A stretch of 43,849 bases of DNA from Candidatus Omnitrophota bacterium (GTDB lineage Bacteria > Omnitrophota > Gorgyraeia > Gygaellales > Profunditerraquicolaceae). Positions 30,818 through 39,677 of the stretch are shown here, piece by piece (position 1 is the stretch's first letter; the number at the start of each line of letters is the position of its first letter). The notes beneath the pieces were generated by a model. That model had not been told where the DNA came from and made no database searches. It saw nothing but the letters and a program-made list of their open reading frames with translations. Location of the stretch: the NCBI GenBank assembly GCA_003644385.1, contig QNCD01000005.1, positions 1 to 43,849 of the forward strand, read 5' to 3'. The position numbers and the translations under genes were made by a program.

Positions 30818-32458
30818 ATGAAAGAGGATACCGCAAAATTACTGATAGAGATAATCGCCAAAGCCCTGGCTGATTTAAAGCCGCATGAGCTTAGCGCAAA
30901 AGATATCCTCCTGGATATCCCGGCAAATAGCAGGTTCGGGGACCTTACCACCAATATCGCCCTTAGATTAAGCAGTTCACTGAAGCAGCCTCGCCTGAAA
31001 ACCGCCGCAGTGGCAGCCGAGAGTATAAAAAATCATTTAGCGGATTCAGCTTTAAAGGATTATATCGAAGAAGTAAAGGCAGAGGGCGCGGGATTCGTTA
31101 ATTTTTATTTTAATAATAAATATTTTTATGAGTGCCTCAAGGAAGTAATCGAAAAGGGCGAAGACTCCCTTAAGCCCGCATGCGCGGAAAAAAAGAATAT
31201 CCTGATTGAGTTTGTCAGCGCCAATCCCACCGGCCCTTTATCAGTGGCCCATGCCCGCCAGGCAGCAGTCGGAGACGTACTGGCTAATATTTTAGCTTTC
31301 TGCGGCTTCAAAGTAAAAAAAGAATATTATCTGAATGATGTCGGCAACCAGATCAACACCTTAAGCAATTCTGTTTCTTTACGCATAAAGGAGCTGGCAG
31401 GTGAAAAGATAGATTTTCCCGAAGAGCACTATCAGGGAGAGTATATTTATGAAATAGCCAAAAGCGCGCTTGAGCACAAAATTAAACCGGAAGCTTCAGG
31501 CGATTTTGCGGTGAAATACATACTTGATATAATCAAAAAAGAATTGAGCGACTTCGGGGTCAGATTTGATTTCTGGTACAGCCAGAAGGAGCTGGAGAAG
31601 AGCAAAAAAATAGAAAAGGCGCTGGAATTTTTAAAAAAGAAGGATTTTATTTATGAAAAAGAAGGAGCATCCTGGTTTAAATCCACGTATTTCAATGACG
31701 ATAAAGACCGGGTAGTAATAAAGAGCGACGGCAGTTATACATATTTAGCTCCGGATATTGCTTATCACCAGGATAAATATAAACGCGGATTTGATTTGTT
31801 AATTAATATCTGGGGCCCGGATCACCACGGATATATAAACCGGCTTAAGGCAGCGGTTATGGCACTCGGTAAAGAAGCGGAAACTCTTTCCATTATTATT
31901 GTGCAGCTGGCTTCGATATTTAAGGCGGGTAAGCCGCTGCAGATGTCTACGCGCAAGGGCCAGTATATCACTTTAAGAGAGGTGCTGGATGAGGTAGGAG
32001 TGGATGCTGCCAGATTCTTTTTTTTAATGCGGCGCACTTCCAGCCACCTGAATTTTGACCTAGAAATAGCCAAGAAGCAGACGCCGGAGAACCCGGTGTA
32101 TTATGTGCAGTATGCTCATGCCAGGATTTCAAGTATCCTGCGTAACAGCACTATCAAGGTAAACCGTAAAGGCCTTGACCTGACATTGCTGAAAGAAAAA
32201 GAAGAGATAGAGTTGATCAAAAAGATATTACAGTTTACCTATATATTAGATATTATCAGTAAAACCCTGGACCCCTATATTTTAACCGTATACTTGCAGG
32301 AATTAGCCGAATCTTTCCACAGGTTTTATGACCGCCACCGCGTCTTAGGCGAAGATAGGGCGCTGAGTGAGGTAAGGCTGGCTTTAATCCAGGCAACCAA
32401 AACAGTGATTAGCCAGGGGCTGGATTTACTAGGTGTCTCCAAGCCTGAAAAGATGTAA
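30818..32458 (+). CDS. argS: Arginyl-tRNA synthetase
   Basis: IEFVSANPTGPLSVAHARQAAVGDVLANIL; YYLNDVGNQI; MSTRKGQYITLREVLDEVG; DPYILTVYLQELAESFHRFYDRHRVL. Confidence 0.97.
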   Translation: MKEDTAKLLIEIIAKALADLKPHELSAKDILLDIPANSRFGDLTTNIALRLSSSLKQPRLKTAAVAAESIKNHLADSALKDYIEEVKAEGAGFVNFYFNNKYFYECLKEVIEKGEDSLKPACAEKKNILIEFVSANPTGPLSVAHARQAAVGDVLANILAFCGFKVKKEYYLNDVGNQINTLSNSVSLRIKELAGEKIDFPEEHYQGEYIYEIAKSALEHKIKPEASGDFAVKYILDIIKKELSDFGVRFDFWYSQKELEKSKKIEKALEFLKKKDFIYEKEGASWFKSTYFNDDKDRVVIKSDGSYTYLAPDIAYHQDKYKRGFDLLINIWGPDHHGYINRLKAAVMALGKEAETLSIIIVQLASIFKAGKPLQMSTRKGQYITLREVLDEVGVDAARFFFLMRRTSSHLNFDLEIAKKQTPENPVYYVQYAHARISSILRNSTIKVNRKGLDLTLLKEKEEIELIKKILQFTYILDIISKTLDPYILTVYLQELAESFHRFYDRHRVLGEDRALSEVRLALIQATKTVISQGLDLLGVSKPEKM

Positions 32459-32463
32459 TTTTG

Positions 32464-34158
32464 ATGCAGACTCAGAACAGCAGAATATTTAAGATTTCCC
32501 ATCCCAATATAGAACTGCAGAGTGAATTAAGCCAGGGCCTGGGAATTTCCAGAACTCTCTCGCAACTTTTGATCAACCGCGGCATAAATAACAATATAGA
32601 GGCAAAGAATTTTTTAAAAGCCGACCTTAAATCCCTTCTTGATCCTTTTGATTTTTCCGGAATGAAAAAAGCAGTAGGGCTGGTTCAGGAAGCTAAAAAG
32701 AAAAAACAAAAAGTAATGCTTTTCGGCGACTATGACGTAGACGGGATTACTTCAATAGCTTTACTTAAATCCGTACTCATTAAGCTTGGTTTTAATGTCA
32801 GCCATTATATCCCGCACCGGATCAAGGAGGGTTATGGCTTGAATAAGCAGGCAGTAAATTTTGCCAAAAAACAGGGTATAAAATTAGTGATTACTGTAGA
32901 CTGCGGCACAAACAGCCCTAAAGAGATAAAAGAATTAAAACGCTCTAAAATAAAGGTAATTGTCACTGACCACCACCAGCCGCTTGGCGATAAAGACCTT
33001 GAGGCAGATGCCGTGATCAACCCTAAGCTAAAAAAATCAGGTTATGCTTTTAAGGACTTAGCCGGAGTGGGAGTAGCTTATAAATTCTGCCAGGCACTCA
33101 CCGGCCAGGAACTCTTTGAAGAATTAGACCTGGTTGCCCTGGGCACAATTGCCGATGTAGTGCCGCTTCGCGGAGAAAACCGGATAATAGTCAAAGAAGG
33201 CTTAAAGCAGCTTTCAAACAACAGGCGCCAGGGGATACTTGCCTTGATAGAAAACAGCCGCTTAAGAAAAAAAGAAATGACTGTGGAATTCGTCAGTTTC
33301 ATTTTAGGCCCGCGGATTAATGCCAGCGGACGCATGGATACTGCAGAGACAGCCTTAAAATTAATGATGACCTCAGATAAGGATGAGGCGGATATACTTG
33401 CCAAAACTCTGGAATCTTTTAACCGGCAGCGGCAGAAAATAGAAGAGCAGATTATGAGCGAGGCCCAGGATTTAATCAGCCGGGAGATTAATTTTAAGGA
33501 GCATAAAGTAATTGTAGTTGCTAAAGAGGACTGGCACCACGGAGTCTTAGGAGTAGTAGCTTCGAAACTGGCGGACAGGTTTTACCGGCCGACAGTAGTA
33601 ATTTCAATGGATAAAGAGGTATGCAAGGGCTCTGCGCGCTCAATCAAAAACTTTCATCTCTTTGATGCCTTAACCGACTGCCAGCAGTTTTTAACTACTT
33701 TTGGAGGCCATGAGCATGCTGCAGGCCTGACCATTAGCAGAAACCGGATTAAACACTTCCGGGATAGAATCAATACCCTGGCGAGTGAGCGCCTTAGCCT
33801 TGAGGATTTATTTCCTAAAATTGAAATTGATTTAGAATTGGATTTTGCGGATTTAACCACGCAGATTATTGAGGAGCTGAAATTGCTGGAGCCTTTTGGA
33901 GTGGGGAATCCTGAACCCTTATTTTTGACCCGCAACCTGAAGCTCAAAAGCGAAATCGCGGTTATGGGCCGGGATACAATAAAGTTCTGGGTTACTGACG
34001 GGATTTATACCTACCAGGCGCTTGGCTTTGGCATGGGCCGATTTAAAGAGAGTTTCCTGCAGGCAGAGGGCTTTGATTTGGTTTATACCCCTAAAATAGA
34101 CAACTGGCAGGGCCGCAATCAGATTATCCTGGAAATAAAAGACGTGTCTTTGCGTTAA
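32464..34158 (+). CDS. recJ: Single-stranded-DNA-specific exonuclease RecJ
   Basis: VMLFGDYDVDGITSIALLKSVL; YIPHRIKEGYGLN; TVDCGTNS; VTDHHQP; GPRINASGRMDTAETALKL; FGGHEHAAGLTI. Confidence 0.96.
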   Translation: MQTQNSRIFKISHPNIELQSELSQGLGISRTLSQLLINRGINNNIEAKNFLKADLKSLLDPFDFSGMKKAVGLVQEAKKKKQKVMLFGDYDVDGITSIALLKSVLIKLGFNVSHYIPHRIKEGYGLNKQAVNFAKKQGIKLVITVDCGTNSPKEIKELKRSKIKVIVTDHHQPLGDKDLEADAVINPKLKKSGYAFKDLAGVGVAYKFCQALTGQELFEELDLVALGTIADVVPLRGENRIIVKEGLKQLSNNRRQGILALIENSRLRKKEMTVEFVSFILGPRINASGRMDTAETALKLMMTSDKDEADILAKTLESFNRQRQKIEEQIMSEAQDLISREINFKEHKVIVVAKEDWHHGVLGVVASKLADRFYRPTVVISMDKEVCKGSARSIKNFHLFDALTDCQQFLTTFGGHEHAAGLTISRNRIKHFRDRINTLASERLSLEDLFPKIEIDLELDFADLTTQIIEELKLLEPFGVGNPEPLFLTRNLKLKSEIAVMGRDTIKFWVTDGIYTYQALGFGMGRFKESFLQAEGFDLVYTPKIDNWQGRNQIILEIKDVSLR

Positions 34159-34161
34159 ATT

Positions 34162-34389
34162 TTAGACCTTGGTGAATCCGCCCTTTTTAATGCACTGGGT
34201 GCAGATGTAGACTCTTTGCGGGTGGTTATCCACCAGAATACGGGTCCTTTGCAGATTTGGTAGGAAGGTGCGTTTATTGGCGCGGGCAACCTTGCTTCCG
34301 GTACCGCCTTTTTGCTTGATTTGGCCTTTGCGGGTGAGAGTTCTTCCGGCAACCGGGCCTTTTCCGCAGATATAGCAAATTCTTAGCAT
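34162..34389 (-). CDS. rpmB: 50S ribosomal protein L28
   Basis: MLRICYICGKGPVAGRTLTRKGQIKQKGGTGSKVARANKRTFLPNLQRTRILVDNHPQRVYICTQCIKKG. Confidence 0.93.
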   Translation of the reverse strand: MLRICYICGKGPVAGRTLTRKGQIKQKGGTGSKVARANKRTFLPNLQRTRILVDNHPQRVYICTQCIKKGGFTKV

Positions 34390-34416
34390 GTTCTTTTCTC
34401 CTCAATATGAAACTTA

Positions 34417-34444
34417 AGTATACTTCAAAATATAGTATTGTCAA
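34417..34444 (-). promoter_or_regulatory. Sigma70-type promoter for rpmB
   Basis: On the minus strand: TTGACA, 16 nt, TATACT, upstream of gaggagaaaagaacATG. Confidence 0.65.
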
Positions 34445-34452
34445 GGCAAAAA

Positions 34453-34510
34453 ATCGGGGACAGATCCCGCCATGCTATTGACTAGCTTGATAAGGGACCT
34501 GTCCCCACCG
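34453..34510. repeat. REP-like inverted repeat (GGGGACAGaTCCC ... GGGAcCTGTCCCC)
   Basis: cggggacagatcccgccatgctattgactagcttgataagggacctgtccccacc. Confidence 0.75.
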
Positions 34511-34518
34511 AAGAATCT

Positions 34519-34752
34519 ATGAAGAAAAAAGACCAGAAAGGGTATGTTCTTGTTTTGACCATATCGGGTTCCCAGGGGTTTAAGATTCCCCATATCCAGG
34601 CCAAGCTTACAGAAGCAAAAATTCCCTTTATTATTACCGAAAGGGATAATCAATTTTCATTGGCTAACTTTAGGACTGAATCTGTTTTTGAAGTTTCAGT
34701 GCAGAAGGAATTTAAACGGGAAGCAGTTATTCTCTTAAGGCAGTTTAGATGA
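34519..34752 (+). CDS. Hypothetical small protein (77 aa) bracketed by REP-like repeats
   Basis: MKKKDQKGYVLVLTISGSQGFKIPHIQAKLTEAKIPFIITERDNQFSLANFRTESVFEVSVQKEF. The composition looks like a real folded protein; family not recognised. Confidence 0.6.
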   Translation: MKKKDQKGYVLVLTISGSQGFKIPHIQAKLTEAKIPFIITERDNQFSLANFRTESVFEVSVQKEFKREAVILLRQFR

Positions 34753-34754
34753 TA

Positions 34755-34855
34755 AAAGGGACTGTTCCCGGGGACAAATCCCGCCATGCAAAAGGGACTG
34801 TCCCCGAAGGGGACTGTCCCTAACAAAGAATTAAAAGAGACCTGTCCCCACGGAC
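34755..34855. repeat. Cluster of GGGACTGTCCC-type REP-like palindromes
   Basis: aaagggactgttcccggggacaaatcccgccatgcaaaagggactgtccccgaaggggactgtccctaac...gagacctgtccccacgg; shares gggacAxATCCCGCCATGC with 34453-34510. Confidence 0.8.
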
Positions 34856-34878
34856 CGAAAGGATAATATACAAGGAAG

Positions 34879-35493
34879 ATGCCATTGTTACCGGTACTAA
34901 TTGTTATTCCGATAATCGGTATTTTATTATTTTTGTTAGATTTTATTCTTAATAAGCACTTTCCTGAAGTAAATATGGGAGTAGTGGCGTTTACCTCGGG
35001 TATTCTAATGCTCCTTATTATTACGACATTGAACTTTATCTGGGTTTTATCAAAGAATTATTTTATTATGTTCATAGCAGTCAGTTTTTTAAATTTTTTT
35101 ATTGGATGGATTATAGCCAGGCCGAAAGTCCTATATTTCCTTAGAAATTTATTAGGCGGGACAGTAGCAAAGACAGGCGCCCATCTTAGCGAAGATAGAA
35201 GACCTACATTTGCATGGCGTAAAACTTTTGAGGGAAAAGCAATACCTACTCCAATGGAAGTTAAAAAACATTTATGGCTTCACGGATTTTTAGCTTCTTT
35301 TATATCCAGCTCTTTACTTTTTTCACTTTATCTCAGTAATAGTTATGAACAAACATATATATTGCGTGGGATTTATTTTTTTCCTTTAGGAGCATTAAAG
35401 AGTAGTTTTCTTGGCTGGTGTTCGGTTTTATTTTTGATATTTATCTTTTCAGTTCTTGGTAGTTTGGGGGCTTTTTTCATTAAAAATAAATAA
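34879..35493 (+). CDS. Integral membrane protein of unknown function
   Basis: Multiple hydrophobic segments (LPVLIVIPIIGILLFLLDFIL; GILMLLIITTLNFIWVL; FIMFIAVSFLNFFIGWIIA; SSFLGWCSVLFLIFIFSVLGSLGAFFI). Confidence 0.7.
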   Translation: MPLLPVLIVIPIIGILLFLLDFILNKHFPEVNMGVVAFTSGILMLLIITTLNFIWVLSKNYFIMFIAVSFLNFFIGWIIARPKVLYFLRNLLGGTVAKTGAHLSEDRRPTFAWRKTFEGKAIPTPMEVKKHLWLHGFLASFISSSLLFSLYLSNSYEQTYILRGIYFFPLGALKSSFLGWCSVLFLIFIFSVLGSLGAFFIKNK

Positions 35494-35581
35494 GAGTTTG
35501 TTGCTATTCTCCGCTTGCCCCAAAGCGGCCGTAGGCAGTCCTGAGCGAAGCGAAGGATAAAGGAGCAGTTTAAGTAATGAA

Positions 35582-38488
35582 ATGAGCGATATATTACGAG
35601 GCCTAAACAAGGAACAGCTGCAGGCAGTCACCCACAAAGAGGGGCCGCTGCTGATTATTGCCGGTGCTGGAACCGGCAAGACTACAGTAATCACCCGTAG
35701 AATCGCCTGGCTCTTATCTGAGGGCCTGGCTAAAACCAATGAGATCTTAGCCCTTACCTTTACCGATAAAGCCGCTAATGAGATGCTTGAGCGCGTGGAT
35801 GTCCTGGTGCCTTACGGCTACACTGATATCTGGATCTCTACCTTTCATGCCTTTGGTGATCGCCTGCTGCGCGAAAACGCGATTGTTGCCGGCTTAAACC
35901 CGGATTTTAAAGTGCTTACCCGGCCTGAGGCAGCAGTCTTCTTTCGCGAGCACCTCTTTGAATTCGACCTTAACTATTATCGGCCTTTGGCAGACCCTAC
36001 GCGCTTTATTGAAGCGCTGATTTCGCTTTTTAGCCGGGCCAAAGACGAAGATATCTCACCCGAAGAATACCTTAAATTCGCTAAAGAACTGGCCATAAAA
36101 GCCAAGCAAGAGCCAACTGACTTGCCCCTGCAGGAGGAAGCCCAGCAACAGCTGGAAGTAGCCCGCGCCTATGCCAAATACCAGGAGCTTTTAGCTCGCG
36201 AAGGATTAATTGATTTCGGAAACCAATTTTACTTAGCGCTAAACCTGTTCAGAGAGCATCCGTTGATCCTTAAACGCTACCAGGAGCAGTTTAAATATAT
36301 CTTGGTAGATGAATTCCAGGATACCAACTACGCCCAATATCAGCTGGCCAAGCTCTTAGCCGGCGAGAAGCGTAATATCACTGTCACGGGGGATGATGAC
36401 CAGTGCATTTACCGCTTTCGGGGCGCAGCCTATTCCAACCTCCTAAATTTTATCAAAGACTTTGCTGACGCTAAAAAAGTGAGCATTATCCAGAATTACC
36501 GCTCTACTCAGCCGCTCTTAGATTCAGCCTATCAACTCATCCAGCAGAATAATCCTGAGCGCTTTGAAGTCAAAGCCGGGATTAATAAACAACTCTTGGC
36601 GCAAGCTAAATCAGGGTCAGCGCCAAGACACCTGCACTTTGATACTAATTCGACCGAAGCAGATAATGTGGCGAAGTTAATCAAAGACAAAGTAGCAAAA
36701 AAAGATTTTCAATTTCGCGACTTTGCCATCTTGGTGCGCTCTAATTCCGATGCCCAGGCCTATTTACAATCCTTAAATATGCTTGGAATTCCCTGGCAGT
36801 TTAGCGGCAATCAGGGGCTTTACGCGCGCGAAGAAGTGCGTATCTGCATTAATTTCCTGCGCGTCACTGCCAATCCTTCAGACTCAATCAGCCTGTATTA
36901 CCTGGTAAGCTCTGAGATTTATAAATTAAACCTGGCTGATCTGAGTCTGTGCAATCACTATGCCAAACGCAGGAACCGGCCGCTTTATCAAGTCTTACAA
37001 AACTTAGAGACAACCCCGGAGTTAGAGGGGGTGAGTGAAAAATCGCGCAAAAAAATCAAAGAGATCTTATCCGATATCGAGAAATACCTGAAAATGAGCC
37101 GCCAAGAGACCACTGGCCGGCTTTTGTACAGCTTCTTAAATGACAGCGGCTATTTAAAGAAACTTACCAAAACTCAATCTCTAGAAAACGAAACCAGGAT
37201 CCAGAACCTGGCCAAGTTCTTTAATATGGTGCGCGATTTTGAACTGGTGGCAAAAGAGGATAAGGTGATCTTCTTTGTTAATTACCTTAATTTATTAATC
37301 GAAGCCGGTGATGACCCCTCAACAGTAGAGGCAGACTTAGATACCGATGCAGTAAACGTGCTGACCATTCATAAGGCAAAGGGCCTGGAATTTAGAGTGG
37401 TCTTTTTAGTGAGCTTAGTGAACGGCCGTTTTCCCTGGCCGCACCGCAGGCAACCCATTGAACTTCCGGATGCCTTGATAAAAGAGATTCTTCCCAGCGG
37501 AGATTTCCACCTTCAGGAAGAGCGCCGGCTCTTTTATGTGGGAATGACCCGGGCAAAAGAGGAATTATACTTAACCAGCGCAGATGATTACGGAGGAAAG
37601 CGCCTGCGTCGGGTAAGCCAGTTTGTGATTGAGGCATTGGGGTTAGAGGCAAAAGAAAAAGAAAAGAAGAAGGCAAGCGCTCTTGAGGCAATCCAGCGTT
37701 TTGCCGCGCCAAAAGAATCTCCCAAAACCAAACGCAAAGCAATCCCCAAAGATAAACTCTTGTCTTTAAGTTACTATCAGATTGATGACTATTCAACCTG
37801 CCCTTTAAAATACAAATACGTGCATATCCTGCGCGTGCCAATCTTAGAACACCACACCGTAATCTACGGCAGGGCAATGCATGATGCAGTGACTAAATAC
37901 TTCCAATATAAGTTAGCCGGCAAAAAAATCCAGCAGGGAGACTTAATCGAGATCTTCCGCAAGAGTTTTGATCCGCAAGGTTTCCTTGATGAAAAGCATC
38001 AAGAGGAGCGTTCGCGCATTGGAAGTGAGGCGTTGGTGCGTTTCTTTAAAGCAGAAGAGCGGCGCGATTCCAAGCCTAAATTCATTGAGAAAGATTTCTC
38101 CTTTATGCTTGATGAGAATAAAGTAAGAGGCAGGTTTGATCGGGTGGATGAGGATAAAGAGGGTGCGGTGATTATGGACTTTAAAACCTCTGAAATCAAG
38201 ACCCAAAAAGATGCGGATAAGCGCACTAAAGAGAGCCTGCAGCTTTCGCTCTATGCCCTGGCGTATCAGAAGATTTTTGGGGAGTTGCCAAACCGGGTCC
38301 AGTTATACTTCCTTGAGTCAGGGATTATTGGTAGTGCTGAGATTCAGGAGAAAGATTTGGAGAAGATTAAAGAGAAAGTTAAAGAAGTTGCTGCCGGAAT
38401 CCGCCAGCAGAAATTCCAAGCTACGCCTGCCTATATGGCCTGTCAGTTTTGCGCCTACAACCAAATTTGCCCCTCCGCAAAGCTGTAG
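35582..38488 (+). CDS. UvrD/PcrA-like helicase with C-terminal PD-(D/E)XK nuclease domain (AddB/Cas4-like Fe-S cysteines)
   Basis: LIIAGAGTGKTTVITRRIAWLL; ALTFTDKAANEM; LVDEFQDTNYAQYQL; TVTGDDDQCIYRFRGA; TIHKAKGLEFRVVFL; nuclease RGRFDRVDEDKEGAVIMDFKT, QLSLYALAY; CPLKYKY...CQFCAYNQICPS. Confidence 0.92.
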   Translation: MSDILRGLNKEQLQAVTHKEGPLLIIAGAGTGKTTVITRRIAWLLSEGLAKTNEILALTFTDKAANEMLERVDVLVPYGYTDIWISTFHAFGDRLLRENAIVAGLNPDFKVLTRPEAAVFFREHLFEFDLNYYRPLADPTRFIEALISLFSRAKDEDISPEEYLKFAKELAIKAKQEPTDLPLQEEAQQQLEVARAYAKYQELLAREGLIDFGNQFYLALNLFREHPLILKRYQEQFKYILVDEFQDTNYAQYQLAKLLAGEKRNITVTGDDDQCIYRFRGAAYSNLLNFIKDFADAKKVSIIQNYRSTQPLLDSAYQLIQQNNPERFEVKAGINKQLLAQAKSGSAPRHLHFDTNSTEADNVAKLIKDKVAKKDFQFRDFAILVRSNSDAQAYLQSLNMLGIPWQFSGNQGLYAREEVRICINFLRVTANPSDSISLYYLVSSEIYKLNLADLSLCNHYAKRRNRPLYQVLQNLETTPELEGVSEKSRKKIKEILSDIEKYLKMSRQETTGRLLYSFLNDSGYLKKLTKTQSLENETRIQNLAKFFNMVRDFELVAKEDKVIFFVNYLNLLIEAGDDPSTVEADLDTDAVNVLTIHKAKGLEFRVVFLVSLVNGRFPWPHRRQPIELPDALIKEILPSGDFHLQEERRLFYVGMTRAKEELYLTSADDYGGKRLRRVSQFVIEALGLEAKEKEKKKASALEAIQRFAAPKESPKTKRKAIPKDKLLSLSYYQIDDYSTCPLKYKYVHILRVPILEHHTVIYGRAMHDAVTKYFQYKLAGKKIQQGDLIEIFRKSFDPQGFLDEKHQEERSRIGSEALVRFFKAEERRDSKPKFIEKDFSFMLDENKVRGRFDRVDEDKEGAVIMDFKTSEIKTQKDADKRTKESLQLSLYALAYQKIFGELPNRVQLYFLESGIIGSAEIQEKDLEKIKEKVKEVAAGIRQQKFQATPAYMACQFCAYNQICPSAKL

Positions 38489-38540
38489 GGACTGCCCCCG
38501 TCTTGGCTATAGACTGAATCCGAAGGGGACTGTCCCTAAC
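38485..38540. repeat. GGGACTGTCCC-type REP-like repeat
   Basis: tagggactgcccccgtcttgg...ccgaaggggactgtccctaacgaagc, same family as 34755-34855. Confidence 0.7.
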
Positions 38541-38553
38541 GAAGCATTAGCTT

Positions 38554-38721
38554 AGCGGGTCCTGCCTTGGCTGTGCTTTCGCGGGGACGTTTGTTGCGGC
38601 CCAGCGTGCCGCAACTGCACTCCGTTCCAGCCCTTCGCTCTCACTGACATTTTATAGCTGGCGAACCTTGCCCGCTCAGGGCTTCCACAGGCCCCGCTCA
38701 ACCACAGCCAAGTCACCCGCT
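38554..38721 (-). other. ~168-nt structured element, copy B (minus-oriented relative to copy A)
   Basis: Terminal stem AGCGGGT (38554-38560)/ACCCGCT (38715-38721); hairpin GTTGCGGC-CCAGCGT-GCCGCAAC (38593-38615). The reverse complement aligns with 7911-8079. Confidence 0.7.
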
Positions 38722-38786
38722 AATCTCCAGAGAAATCGCTTGATTTAAACTGCCAAATGCTGTAAAATTGTTACACACTTGCTTTA

Positions 38787-38816
38787 TTAACATTCAATAC
38801 AAAGGCGTGTTATAAT
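38787..38816 (+). promoter_or_regulatory. Putative sigma70 promoter for the 38907 lipoprotein gene
   Basis: TTAACA, 18 nt, TATAAT. Confidence 0.45.
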
Positions 38817-38839
38817 GGTTATGGGATAGGTGAAATTTA

Positions 38840-38880
38840 TAAGGCGATTCTCTAAGAAACAGAGAGTTGCCTTTATTTTT
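38840..38880 (+). terminator. Terminator-like hairpin in the 5' leader of the lipoprotein gene
   Basis: AAGGCGATTCTCT-aagaaac-AGAGAGTTGCCTT (13 bp including G-U) followed by TATTTTT. Confidence 0.6.
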
Positions 38881-38906
38881 AGAACTATTAATACAAAGGG
38901 GGGTGT

Positions 38907-39413
38907 ATGAAAGGAAAAGGAGTAATTGCAGTTTTGTTGCTATGCGCGTTCATCCTGACTGGATGTGCAAGTATTGTTGGGAAGGATATGTTTCCCTTAA
39001 CAATTAATAGTACTCCAGAAGGAGCAACAGTATCAATTAAAGATGAGAGTGGCATGAAAGTGTATACAGGAATAACTCCAGCTACCGTTGCATTAGCTGC
39101 CGGAGAAGCTTACTTTCATGCAAAGACTTACAATATTACTTTGTCTAAAGAGGGTTATATGGACCAGCATATTCAAGTAAAAGCAACTCTGAGTGGTTGG
39201 TATTTTGGTAATATTCTTTTTGGTGGCTTGATTGGCATGTTGATCGTTGATCCTATAACAGGAAAGATGTGGAAACTAAAAACCAATGTTTGGGGTGAAC
39301 TTACCCCTGAAGCTCAGCAAGGAGCTTCAAATCAAACTGAGCGAACATTGAAAATTGTGACATTGGATCAAGTTCCTCAGCACATGAGAAAGCATTTAGT
39401 AAGCCTTAATTAA
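38907..39413 (+). CDS. PEGA-domain-like lipoprotein
   Basis: Lipobox LTGCAS; STPEGATVSIKDESGMKVYTGITPATVALAAGEAYFHAKTYNITLSKEGY is PEGA-like. Confidence 0.75.
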   Translation: MKGKGVIAVLLLCAFILTGCASIVGKDMFPLTINSTPEGATVSIKDESGMKVYTGITPATVALAAGEAYFHAKTYNITLSKEGYMDQHIQVKATLSGWYFGNILFGGLIGMLIVDPITGKMWKLKTNVWGELTPEAQQGASNQTERTLKIVTLDQVPQHMRKHLVSLN

Positions 39414-39435
39414 TTTAATTATTCTGTTCTATATA

Positions 39436-39468
39436 GGGCTGGATTTAACCGTTCAGCCCTTTTTATTT
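39436..39468 (+). terminator. Rho-independent terminator
   Basis: AGGGCTGgatttaaccgttCAGCCCTTTTTATTT. Confidence 0.85.
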
Positions 39469-39479
39469 GAGAAGTAGCG

Positions 39480-39593
39480 GAAGATAGGGGACGTTTCTAG
39501 GGGTTGGAAGGGTTTGGAAATAAATAAGTTGCAAAGGATTTGAATTTGGACTTTGCCCCTCAGCGAATAAATACTCGTTGGGGGCTTTTTTAT
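39480..39593 (+). repeat. Direct repeat R1 (~114 bp, terminator-containing), left of the R-M module
   Basis: gaagataggggacgtttctaggggttggaagggtttggaaataaataagttgcaaaggatttgaatttggactttgcccctcagcgaataaatactcgttgggggctttt; near-identical to R2. Confidence 0.9.
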
Positions 39594-39677
39594 TGAAAAA
39601 AACCTGTTAGATTTTGCACCTTTTACGTCTATTATAGTAGAAAGAGAAAGTTGACGTATAGCTAAGGAGGTGGTAAA

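Noticed and set aside
35530-35570. CCTGAGCGAAGCGAAGGA before the helicase gene as an operator
   Set aside because: Resembles a common dispersed intergenic repeat in many bacterial genomes; no specific evidence of regulation here.
37392-37877. 161-aa minus-strand ORF and the 38211-38555 plus-strand ORF over the helicase gene
   Set aside because: Overlap conserved UvrD/nuclease motifs in another frame; no homology signal.
35582-38488. Cas4/AddB-like cysteines as evidence of a new defence system
   Set aside because: UvrD-family helicases with a C-terminal Fe-S PD-(D/E)XK nuclease are a known repair-associated architecture; no defence partner genes adjacent.
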